In this document: positions 1-5,566 of the stretch, piece after piece
How positions within the stretch are numbered: the first letter of the stretch is position 1
Layout of the letters: each line of letters opens with the position of its first letter
Source of the DNA: Sulfurimonas sp.
GTDB taxonomy: Bacteria > Campylobacterota > Campylobacteria > Campylobacterales > Sulfurimonadaceae
DNA: 5,635 bases
NCBI GenBank assembly: GCA_030673275.1
Contig: DAOVJL010000093.1
Coordinates: 1 to 5,635 of the forward strand
Reading direction: 5' to 3'
Position numbers and translations under genes: made by a program
Notes under the pieces: model-generated
What the model saw: the letters and a program-made list of their open reading frames with translations, nothing else
Told to the model about the DNA's origin: nothing
Database searches by the model: none

Positions 1-35
1 AACTTCTTATCCGTTAATGAATTGAAAAGTAAGTA

Positions 36-51
36 CTACTCATAAGAGTAG
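36..51 (-). terminator. Weak hairpin just after the tetraheme gene, possible terminator
   Basis: A perfect 6-bp inverted repeat (CTACTC / GAGTAG) with a 4-base loop begins 3 bases after the tetraheme stop codon. On the minus strand it is followed by a T-rich but interrupted stretch (TACTTACTTTTC). The stem is short and the T-run broken, so it would be a weak intrinsic terminator. No ORF begins in the remaining bases to the window edge. Confidence 0.3.
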
Positions 52-54
52 ATA

Positions 55-762
55 CTATTTATCGTGACAACCTAAACAAAGGTCACTATTTGTATTACTG
101 TGACGAAGAAAGTTAACTTCAGTATCTACTCCTTGAGTTTTACCACCATTATGCGGATCATGACAAGAACCACACTCAACTTGGTCAGCACCTGCTCCAC
201 GAAGCAAGTCTCCAATTGTACCAGCTCCCATCCAACCGACTAATGCAGTAGCAGTTGCTTTAAGTGAAGCATTTCCTGGAACATAAGTAATTGAAATAGG
301 ATGGTCATTTTGCATATTTGATGTCGTACCATTATTCTCACCAATATTACCACCGTAAGTTACACCTATTTCAGTAATATTTGTACTACCTGCTACAGTA
401 TTCATACCAGAACCCGGAGCATTAAGAATCGAATCAATAGCACTAACACCATCATGACAACTTAAACATGCTAAAGAGGGATTAGCAGGCGATGCTGCTG
501 TTGATTCTCCCGCAATAGTTGTCCCATACATAGTGAAATCGCCTCCAGGACTAGCCTTATTCCAAAGCGGTGCACCCACAAAAGATGTATTAGCCGCGTG
601 AGGTGTATGACAATATACACAAATCTCCCCGTTATCACTAGAATTACTGTCCAGCAACTCATTTGCCGATAAATCATGCGGACTACCGCTAATACCAGCA
701 AAAGCCACAGATGAACTCATAAGCAATATAATTGCTAATGTTTTAATCTTTTTATTAAACAT
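55..762 (-). CDS. Exported tetraheme cytochrome c, OmcE-like (putative extracellular filament subunit)
   Basis: The 235-residue protein has a Sec signal peptide (KK at residues 4-5, hydrophobic core to about 20, likely cleavage after AFA at 20-22) and a heme-rich mature part. Four CXXCH motifs start at C48, C99, C197 and C229, arranged as two pairs: CVYCHTPH...CLSCHDG and CGSCHDPH...CLGCH. There are five further histidines, H29 (in an HDLS motif), H55, H154 (NDHP), H204 and H221, so every heme can be bis-histidine ligated with one spare. Length, heme number, the HDL, HTPH and DHP motifs, and the long heme-poor stretch between pairs (about 104-196, rich in Gly, Ser, Thr and Asn) resemble the Geobacter OmcE family. 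OmcE polymerises outside the cell, with a histidine from one subunit ligating a heme in the next. The ATG has a strong SD (AAGGAG, 5-base spacer). The gene lies 181 bases after the octaheme gene with its own candidate promoter. Cytochrome identity is certain; filament function is inferred. Confidence 0.93.
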   Translation of the reverse strand: MFNKKIKTLAIILLMSSSVAFAGISGSPHDLSANELLDSNSSDNGEICVYCHTPHAANTSFVGAPLWNKASPGGDFTMYGTTIAGESTAASPANPSLACLSCHDGVSAIDSILNAPGSGMNTVAGSTNITEIGVTYGGNIGENNGTTSNMQNDHPISITYVPGNASLKATATALVGWMGAGTIGDLLRGAGADQVECGSCHDPHNGGKTQGVDTEVNFLRHSNTNSDLCLGCHDK

Positions 763-767
763 TTTGT

Positions 768-773
768 CTCCTT
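768..773 (-). promoter_or_regulatory. Strong ribosome binding site of the tetraheme gene
   Basis: AAGGAG lies 5 bases upstream of the ATG at 762 within a purine-rich leader. It is the best SD in the window. It fixes the start codon and suggests high expression, as expected for a structural or surface protein. Confidence 0.85.
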
Positions 774-798
774 TTTTCTTTAAAGCATAAGAAACTTT

Positions 799-822
799 TA
801 TACTTTACATACGGTAAGTATA
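799..822. repeat. Inverted repeat over the tetraheme promoter, operator candidate 1
   Basis: Two perfect 7-base arms (TATACTT at 799-805, AAGTATA at 816-822) flank a 10-base spacer. With a one-base shift the dyad can also be read as TTAC-N5-GTAA (805-817, centre 811). It covers the candidate -10 element at 817-822, where a bound regulator would block or modulate RNA polymerase. The same TTAC-N5-GTAA core recurs at 883-895. The regulator is not identifiable from sequence. Confidence 0.5.
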
Positions 823-825
823 ACA
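817..825 (-). promoter_or_regulatory. Extended -10 promoter for the tetraheme gene
   Basis: TGT-TATACT matches the extended -10 pattern TGN-TATAAT at all but one base. Transcription would start near position 810, giving a leader of roughly 50 bases with the strong SD at its end. No convincing -35 is visible, which is usual for Campylobacterota sigma-70 promoters. A TATAAA (797-802) nearer the gene is a weaker alternative. The promoter would let the tetraheme gene be expressed independently of the upstream cytochromes. Confidence 0.5.
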
Positions 826-880
826 AATTCTTAACTTAGTAATACTTAAAAATTTATTTTAACTATCACATTTAATATTT

Positions 881-897
881 AGTTACCTAAAGTAACT
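881..897. repeat. Perfect 17-base inverted repeat, operator candidate 2
   Basis: AGTTAC (881-886) and GTAACT (892-897) flank the 5-base centre CTAAA. The core TTAC-N5-GTAA is the same as in the dyad over the tetraheme promoter, with centres 78 bases apart. On the plus strand the dyad is followed by CTTTTT, so it could be a weak plus-strand terminator. On the minus strand, the direction of all genes here, what follows is A-rich. It is therefore a poor terminator for the octaheme gene and better read as a protein-binding site. Confidence 0.45.
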
Positions 898-943
898 CTT
901 TTTAAAGACATTTATAATTTATTTAAAGGTATTTACAATCTAT

Positions 944-1972
944 TTACTTCTTATGACATCTTTGGCATACACCATAAGTAAAGGATCCTTTCATTCTAAG
1001 TAAAAATATCCCGCTTGAACCATGTGGGTTGTGACAGCTGCTGCATACAAAATCTCTTCCCGGACGCGCCGGATCTTTTCTATCTCTTGTTGGATGGCCG
1101 CCACCTTTAGTTCTTCGCCCAAAGCCAATTTGAGGTATCACATGTTGTCCGCTTGCTTTTTCAGAATGACATGTAGTACAAAGATACCAAATACTCTTAC
1201 GAAGAAAAAATTCATTATCAGAACCATGAGGATTATGACATCTCACACATCTTCCGTCATTTACCGGTCCATGTCCGTACTTATTTGCTTGCCAAGCTTC
1301 AACAGTGTCATGACAAGTTCCACAAGTTTTTGAAATTGGATCTGGTGCTAAATATTTTGAAGCACCCTTCTCATCTATATTATACTCAGCAACTTTACCG
1401 TTATGACAATCAAGGCAGAGCCAGTTGACAGTAGGAGCATGTGTATTTTTTGTGTTTATCATGCTGTTGTGACATCCATAACAAGTTATTTTTGTTATGT
1501 CTTCAAATGCTTCTCCATCAGTTGGTACATTTGACTCCATTGTATGACACGACTTACACTTCTTCTCTTTTTCATCCTTGTGAAAATATTTGACAGGATA
1601 ATCTTCCGCTGCATCTTCATCACTGCCTTCAAAAAGTTCAGAAAGAAAATATAAATCACGTTTTTGGGTTTTAATAACTTTGGAGTCTTTATATAAATTA
1701 ACAAAGATGCTGTTTTGTCCAACATGTAGTTTTATGATTTCACAATATGTTTTTCTTTCTCCATTTATTTCTATTGTAGTAGTTACATTATTATCTTGTG
1801 TGATTACTATCTTATCAACCTGCTCAATTGTTGCATCTATTACAAAAGTGCTGTTTTCTCCAACATATCGTGTTTTATCTAGTGGTTGAATTATTTTAGT
1901 AGCTGAAGTAAGCTCTTTCGCATTGCCGCTAAAAGCGACAAAAAGCAAAAGAAGTATATATATAAGTTTCAA
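944..1972 (-). CDS. Exported octaheme cytochrome c with N-terminal beta-type domain
   Basis: The 342-residue protein has a signal peptide (K2, Leu-rich core, probable cleavage after GNA at 16-18). Residues about 19-112 lack heme motifs, are rich in alternating Val, Ile and Thr, and look like an Ig-like beta-sandwich. An acidic linker follows (about 111-125). The C-terminal part holds eight CXXCH motifs, at C139, C164, C186, C217, C242, C265, C310 and C336. The second half has the doubled-CXXCH signature (HGPV...CVRCHNPHGS...CTTCH; GHP...CSSCHNPHGS...CQRCH). No CXXCK is present, so it is not an NrfA-type reductase. The start is TTG: an in-frame stop lies only 12 bases upstream, and the first internal Met (145) would lose the signal peptide. 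The gene is 7 bases from the 12-heme gene, whose stop codon overlaps its SD. An electron-transfer role, periplasmic or at the outer membrane, is inferred; substrate and partners are unknown. Confidence 0.9.
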   Translation of the reverse strand: MKLIYILLLLFVAFSGNAKELTSATKIIQPLDKTRYVGENSTFVIDATIEQVDKIVITQDNNVTTTIEINGERKTYCEIIKLHVGQNSIFVNLYKDSKVIKTQKRDLYFLSELFEGSDEDAAEDYPVKYFHKDEKEKKCKSCHTMESNVPTDGEAFEDITKITCYGCHNSMINTKNTHAPTVNWLCLDCHNGKVAEYNIDEKGASKYLAPDPISKTCGTCHDTVEAWQANKYGHGPVNDGRCVRCHNPHGSDNEFFLRKSIWYLCTTCHSEKASGQHVIPQIGFGRRTKGGGHPTRDRKDPARPGRDFVCSSCHNPHGSSGIFLLRMKGSFTYGVCQRCHKK

Positions 1973-1977
1973 ATAGA

Positions 1978-1981
1978 TCCT
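1978..1981 (-). promoter_or_regulatory. Ribosome binding site supporting the TTG start of the octaheme gene
   Basis: AGGA lies 5 bases upstream of TTG (1972-1970), with its first two bases inside the TAG stop codon of the 12-heme gene. The reading TAGGATCTATTTG shows termination and re-initiation within 13 bases, suggesting translational coupling. It is the main evidence for a non-ATG start. Confidence 0.7.
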
Positions 1982-3248
1982 ATTTTAGATTAACTTTCGG
2001 TTTTACTCTATCATAATGACGACGAGCATGACATGCCGGTGCACATGAACCACCCTCCTCTGTTTCAATAAAACGGATAGGAAAGTTAATTCTACCAAAT
2101 TTTGTTTTCTTTCTTAAATGGTGTGGATACTCTTTTGTACCATGGAAATCATGACAAGCACGACAAGAACGACCTTTAACTTTATTTACATGTAAAAAGT
2201 GCATATTTTTATCACCATTTCTAAAGTTTGTCATATCTTTTGTAAATTCATCTTGAATTTTCTCTTTATCATGACACTGAAAACAGATGTAGTTTTCTGG
2301 ATCAAATTTTTCATAAAAAGTTCTAGGGAACGGTTTTTTTAACATTCTTAAGTTATTTGAACCATGTGGATTATGACATGCTGCACAATCTCCCCAAAGA
2401 ATTGGCCCATGCCAATCCGGATTCTTATCAAGATGTTTTTGAATATTTTGAAGTTTATATCCAGTTTCATCAGTTATTAAAGTTTGATTATGACATGTTA
2501 AACATAAGTCTTTAGAAGTATCTTTAATCAAAAATTTCGGATGTTCTGAACCATGTGGATCATGACACTCAAGACATTTTCTTGGTCTGTTTATTGCTCC
2601 ATGTTTATCTGTAACTTCTTTTATCCAAACTTTTTTATCTACATGACACATAAGACACAAATCTTTTTTACCATCAGCATAAAGCTGATAAAGATGGTCT
2701 GTTGTGTGTGGGCTATGACAGTTTGTACACTGATCTTTTACAGGTGGGTGGATATGCGTAGTTTTATGTAAAAACTCATCTTTTGCTTGATGACATCCTG
2801 TACAAAGTTCATTAATACTTGATGTAACTAAAAGTTTTGCATTATCAGACTCATGAGGATTATGACATGCCGTACATGCACCTGCTCCAACTGGACCATG
2901 AATAAACTTTTTAGTGTCTTTTGCTTCATGACACATGTAACACAGTTCAGGTGGATCCATAACTAAATCCCCTTCGCCCTTAGCATCCGTATGACAAACT
3001 GTACAATCTCCCCATTCATATGGAGGATGAACAACTTTCTTTGCTGATTTTAGATCTGTTCCATAGAATTTTTCCAATTCTGTTAAAACCGGTTCTTTAG
3101 CTTTTGCTGGCGCTACTTTTACTGGTGTTGCCGCTGGTGCTTTTGCTGGTATCGCCTTTTTTGCTGGTGTCTCAGCAGCAAAAACACTTATATATGTCAA
3201 TAATAAAACTAATATAATTTTTACCATATTAAAACGATTATATTTCAT
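1980..3248 (-). CDS. Exported dodecaheme cytochrome c of six two-heme (doubled CXXCH) modules
   Basis: The 422-residue protein has a signal peptide (probable cleavage after VFA at 22-24), a low-complexity Ala/Lys/Pro linker (about 26-52) and a heme array to the C-terminus. Eleven CXXCH motifs start at C82, C103, C125, C149, C174, C198, C225, C249, C288, C322 and C362. A twelfth site is CX3CH (C402, C406, H407). They form six similar modules, each starting with an H-G/P-P-type histidine (H74, H117, H167, H216, H280; H353 in the last), then CXXCHxPH, then LCxxCH after about 20-40 residues. Twenty other histidines allow full bis-His ligation. Such repeats are typical of multiheme electron conduits rather than enzymes. 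ATG at 3248 is preferred over the Met at residue 8 because AGAGGG lies 6 bases upstream. It sits 16 bases from the monoheme gene and 7 from the octaheme gene, clearly co-transcribed. A periplasmic wire is the likely role. Confidence 0.93.
   Translation of the reverse strand: MKYNRFNMVKIILVLLLTYISVFAAETPAKKAIPAKAPAATPVKVAPAKAKEPVLTELEKFYGTDLKSAKKVVHPPYEWGDCTVCHTDAKGEGDLVMDPPELCYMCHEAKDTKKFIHGPVGAGACTACHNPHESDNAKLLVTSSINELCTGCHQAKDEFLHKTTHIHPPVKDQCTNCHSPHTTDHLYQLYADGKKDLCLMCHVDKKVWIKEVTDKHGAINRPRKCLECHDPHGSEHPKFLIKDTSKDLCLTCHNQTLITDETGYKLQNIQKHLDKNPDWHGPILWGDCAACHNPHGSNNLRMLKKPFPRTFYEKFDPENYICFQCHDKEKIQDEFTKDMTNFRNGDKNMHFLHVNKVKGRSCRACHDFHGTKEYPHHLRKKTKFGRINFPIRFIETEEGGSCAPACHARRHYDRVKPKVNLK
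3093..3173 (-). other. Ala/Lys/Pro-rich linker segment of the 12-heme cytochrome
   Basis: Residues about 26-52, directly after the signal peptide, consist almost only of Ala, Pro, Lys, Val and Thr in a loose PAK/AKAP repeat. The DNA is a degenerate repeat of GCTGGT-like units on the plus strand. The segment is basic and probably extended. It may space the heme array from the membrane or contact acidic cell-wall components; both are inference. Confidence 0.6.
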
Positions 3249-3254
3249 TTTTTA

Positions 3255-3260
3255 CCCTCT
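3255..3260 (-). promoter_or_regulatory. Ribosome binding site of the 12-heme gene
   Basis: AGAGGG lies 6 bases upstream of the ATG at 3248, in the 16-base gap after the monoheme gene. The alternative Met at residue 8 has no SD, so this site decides the start. Confidence 0.7.
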
Positions 3261-3264
3261 ACTT

Positions 3265-3609
3265 TTATTTTACATTAGATGAAACAAGATATGCAGCAAT
3301 TGCTCTTATATCATCGCCAAGCAGTGCTTTCATTTTTACCAGCTGCGGATTCATAACAGCTGCACGTTTTGGATAGATAATTGGTTTCCCTTGACTTTTA
3401 AGATAAGATACCAGTTCTTTCTCTTTACCTGTATAAACTTTTGCTATATTTTTAAGAGATGGTCCTATAAGTTCAACATCCGATTTATGACATACGGCAC
3501 AACCTTTTGCTTCAAAAATACTCTTACCTTTATTTAAAATAGCATCTTTTGCTGTAGCATCTGCTAAAAACAGCATAGAAACAAATAAACTTAATATTAT
3601 TTTTTTCAT
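3265..3609 (-). CDS. Small periplasmic monoheme class I cytochrome c
   Basis: The 114-residue protein has a signal peptide (KK at 2-3, hydrophobic core, cleavage probably after ATA at 18-20), giving a mature form of about 94 residues, normal for a soluble cytochrome c551/c553-type carrier. The fold order is typical: an N-terminal helix with G-x-x-I-F-E-A-K-G, the single heme site CAVCH (C37, C40, H41), an IGPSL loop (48-52), a sixth-ligand Met in the MNPQ motif (M86; M93 is less likely), and the C-terminal helix (about 99-110, DIRAIAAYL). A Met-ligated carrier has a higher potential than the bis-His multihemes downstream, so electron direction between them cannot be assumed. An SD-like AAAGG lies 7 bases before the ATG. 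As first gene of the cytochrome set it probably shuttles electrons between an inner-membrane enzyme and the multiheme proteins, which is inference from order alone. Confidence 0.92.
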   Translation of the reverse strand: MKKIILSLFVSMLFLADATAKDAILNKGKSIFEAKGCAVCHKSDVELIGPSLKNIAKVYTGKEKELVSYLKSQGKPIIYPKRAAVMNPQLVKMKALLGDDIRAIAAYLVSSNVK

Positions 3610-3640
3610 TTAAAAACCTTTTTCAAGTAATTGTAGCCCG

Positions 3641-3649
3641 ATTATATCA
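3641..3649 (-). promoter_or_regulatory. Extended -10 promoter in front of the three cytochrome genes
   Basis: TGA-TATAAT is a perfect extended -10. It overlaps the last codons and TAA stop of the DUF523 gene. The predicted start, near 3634, leaves a leader of about 25 bases before the monoheme gene. There is no -35 match at 17 bases (AGAAAA), but the upstream stretch is A/T-rich as in other Campylobacterota promoters. It could make the cytochrome genes a separate transcription unit. Confidence 0.45.
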
Positions 3650-4106
3650 TAACTTTTTCTAATTTTTCTACAAATATATCATCTTTTATTTTTATGCTTT
3701 TATATCTTTTTTTAAAAATTTTGGCAGCTATTCCATCCCCATGGTATAGTAGTTCTCTCTGAAAGTTCAAAATGGGAGTAGTTCCCAATCCACAGCTGGG
3801 ACTTTTTGATTTTAACACTATTTCATCAACTTTTTTGTTTGATTTTATAAAAAGATTTATCTCTTGTTCCAATAATTTTGTAACATCTATTTTTGTTTCA
3901 TCAGTAAAGATTCTATTTTCCCCGTCAACTTCAATTACACTGATTCTTTCTCTTGGAGTTCCAAAAATAGGTGCTTCCGGACAAAAGGGAATAATTTCAT
4001 AATCTTTATAAGCCTCTATAATCTCATTTACTTTTTTTGTTTTACCGTCATAGCGGCAATATTCACCTAATAAACAAGCAGAAATAATCACCTTTTTCTT
4101 TAACAT
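3642..4106 (-). CDS. DUF523 family protein, short TudS-type iron-sulfur (desulfidase-like) protein
   Basis: The 154-residue length is the usual size for a stand-alone DUF523 domain. Family motifs appear in order: SACLLGxxCRYDG (residues 9-21, C11 and C17), PFCPE (C42), a G-x-P-R-E-R stretch (49-54), KSKSPSCG (99-106, C105), and HGDGIAA (122-128). In the characterised relative TudS (thiouracil desulfidase, DUF523), three cysteines hold a [4Fe-4S] cluster whose free iron takes sulfur from the substrate. C11, C42 and C105 are the likely equivalents here, which I infer from motif positions. There is no signal peptide, so it is cytoplasmic. Its ATG overlaps the aldehyde dehydrogenase stop codon by 7 bases (ATGTTAA) and lacks a clear SD, so translation is probably coupled. 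Substrate is unknown; release of sulfur from thiolated pyrimidines is the best family-based guess. Confidence 0.85.
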   Translation of the reverse strand: MLKKKVIISACLLGEYCRYDGKTKKVNEIIEAYKDYEIIPFCPEAPIFGTPRERISVIEVDGENRIFTDETKIDVTKLLEQEINLFIKSNKKVDEIVLKSKSPSCGLGTTPILNFQRELLYHGDGIAAKIFKKRYKSIKIKDDIFVEKLEKVMI

Positions 4107-5515
4107 ATAACTACTGATTTGATTTCTGTCATCTCTTCAATGGCAAATTTAGGACCTTCACGTCCAACTCCACTTAGTTTTACTCCACCATAAGGCTGAA
4201 TATCAAAACGAAGTGTCGGCATGTCATTTATTACAATTCCACCTGCTTCAAGTTCACTAATCGCACGCTGAGTAACACTTAAATCATTTGTAAATACCGA
4301 AAACTGTAAGCCGTATGGAGAGTTGTTTATACGTGGTAGTGCATCATCAAATGAATCAACTTTAATTAAAGAAACAATCGGAGCAAATACCTCTTGGCAA
4401 ACTATATCCATATCATCTCTTACATCCACCATCACACAAGGATAAAACATTCTACCTTCATGTTTTGGCGTAAGGAGGGCAGATGCACCCTCTTCTATAG
4501 CACTCTCTACCCATTTCATTGCACGACTAGATGCATCGTCATCAATCAGAGGGCCCATAAAAGTATCATCTTCATAGGGTGAACCAACTATAAGTTTTTT
4601 AGTCTCGCTTGCCATCTTTGCTGCAAATTCATCATAGATATCAGCATTTACATAAATTCTCTGAAGTGAAATACAAACTTGACCAGAGTTTACAAATGCA
4701 CCTAATGCACATCTAGCTGCTGCTAAATCTAAATTAGCACTTTTGTCTACGTATGTTGCTGCATTTCCACCAAGTTCTAACGAAACTTTTTTGATTCCAG
4801 CATTTTTTGTGATAATGTTACCAACAGGAACACTTCCTGTGAAACTTATCACACGAGGGATATCACTTGTTATAAGTGCATTTCCAACTTCAGCATCCCC
4901 GTAAATAACACTTAGTGCATCTTTTACAGCATGACTGCTCTCAATAAAAAGCTTTGCAAACTTATATGCAGTCAGTGGTGCTTCTGGTGTAGGCTTTAAA
5001 ATAACTGTATTTCCTGCAACTAATGCAGGTGCAAGTTTATGAGCTACAAGATTTAGAGGAAAGTTAAAAGGAGTGATTGCTACGACTACACCGGCTGGTT
5101 CTCTAACAAAGAAAGATATGGTTTTTTTACCACTAGCCATTGCATCTGTATTTATAGTCTCTCCATGCATTGTTCGCATAGTCTCAGCGGACAGAGTAAC
5201 TGTTTCAATACATCTATCTACTTCAACTCTGGCAAAGGCTATAGGCTTGCCAACTTCATCAGTAATCGTTTTGGCAATATCTTCCTTATTTTCTTTTAAC
5301 TTGCTTGCAACATCTAAAAGCCAATTACATCTTTGTGCAAGTGTAGATTTCTTTGCCTCTGCACACGCTTCATGTGCAATTGAGAGTGCTTTATTCGCAT
5401 CATGCTCATTACAAATAGGAGCTGTGGAAACAACCTCACCGCTGTATGGGCTTACTCTATCACTAATGTTCTCTTTAACCGTTTCAACTGAGCCAAAAAA
5501 TATTTTTGCGTTCAT
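4100..5515 (-). CDS. NAD(P)-dependent aldehyde dehydrogenase (lactaldehyde/phosphonoacetaldehyde DH-like subgroup)
   Basis: The 471-residue protein is a full-length cytoplasmic member of the ALDH superfamily, oxidising an aldehyde to a carboxylate with NAD(P)+. Expected residues are present: N151 in TPFNFP (oxyanion), K174 in LKPTPEAP (cofactor), FTGS at 225-228 (Rossmann turn), E247 in LELGGN (general base), nucleophile C281 in NSGQVCISLQR, E375 in QEVFAP, and the C-terminal YGGVKLSGVGREGPKFAIEEMTEIK region (442-466). The CISLQRIYV and GREGPKFAIEEMTEIK signatures place it near lactaldehyde, phosphonoacetaldehyde and non-phosphorylating glyceraldehyde-3-phosphate dehydrogenases rather than betaine-aldehyde types. 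The exact substrate cannot be read. The ATG has GGAG 8 bases upstream, and the N-terminus (SPYSGEVV at 22-29) matches the usual family start. It is first in the unit and overlaps DUF523; no link to cytochrome function is evident. Confidence 0.93.
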   Translation of the reverse strand: MNAKIFFGSVETVKENISDRVSPYSGEVVSTAPICNEHDANKALSIAHEACAEAKKSTLAQRCNWLLDVASKLKENKEDIAKTITDEVGKPIAFARVEVDRCIETVTLSAETMRTMHGETINTDAMASGKKTISFFVREPAGVVVAITPFNFPLNLVAHKLAPALVAGNTVILKPTPEAPLTAYKFAKLFIESSHAVKDALSVIYGDAEVGNALITSDIPRVISFTGSVPVGNIITKNAGIKKVSLELGGNAATYVDKSANLDLAAARCALGAFVNSGQVCISLQRIYVNADIYDEFAAKMASETKKLIVGSPYEDDTFMGPLIDDDASSRAMKWVESAIEEGASALLTPKHEGRMFYPCVMVDVRDDMDIVCQEVFAPIVSLIKVDSFDDALPRINNSPYGLQFSVFTNDLSVTQRAISELEAGGIVINDMPTLRFDIQPYGGVKLSGVGREGPKFAIEEMTEIKSVVIC

Positions 5516-5566
5516 CTGTACTACTCCATTTATATCGCTATACTCACAAAGCGTTAGCTTCTTTAG

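Noticed and set aside
1..54. Possible further gene start at the left edge
   Set aside because: The only ATG on the minus strand here opens a frame of nine codons before a stop, without an SD.
881..897. Hairpin as the terminator of the octaheme gene
   Set aside because: On the minus strand it is followed by AAATATT, not a T-run. The T-run is on the plus side, where no gene ends. It is kept only as an operator candidate.
1022..1333. 103-codon open frame on the plus strand
   Set aside because: It is antisense to the eight-heme cytochrome and shows no recognisable domain. The repeated ATGACA-type heme codons on the reverse strand tend to keep such frames open.
944..1972. Octaheme protein as tetrathionate reductase, hydroxylamine oxidoreductase or NrfA-type nitrite reductase
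   Set aside because: There is no CXXCK catalytic heme and no HAO-like tyrosine cross-link context. The doubled CXXCHNPHG pattern and N-terminal beta domain do not fit these families.
3225..3227. Alternative ATG (Met 8) for the 12-heme gene
   Set aside because: There is no SD before it, whereas the ATG at 3248 has AGAGGG at a 6-base spacing. The signal peptide works with either start.
1980..3248. 12-heme protein as an MtrA/DmsE-type decaheme
   Set aside because: It has 12 sites in six regular H-(G/P)-P-led modules, an A/K/P linker and greater length, and there is no MtrB-like porin beside it.
55..3248. Recurrent ATGACA-like short repeats as a CRISPR or other DNA repeat array
   Set aside because: The repeats are reverse-strand codons of Cys-His in CXXCH motifs, irregularly spaced and explained by the proteins.
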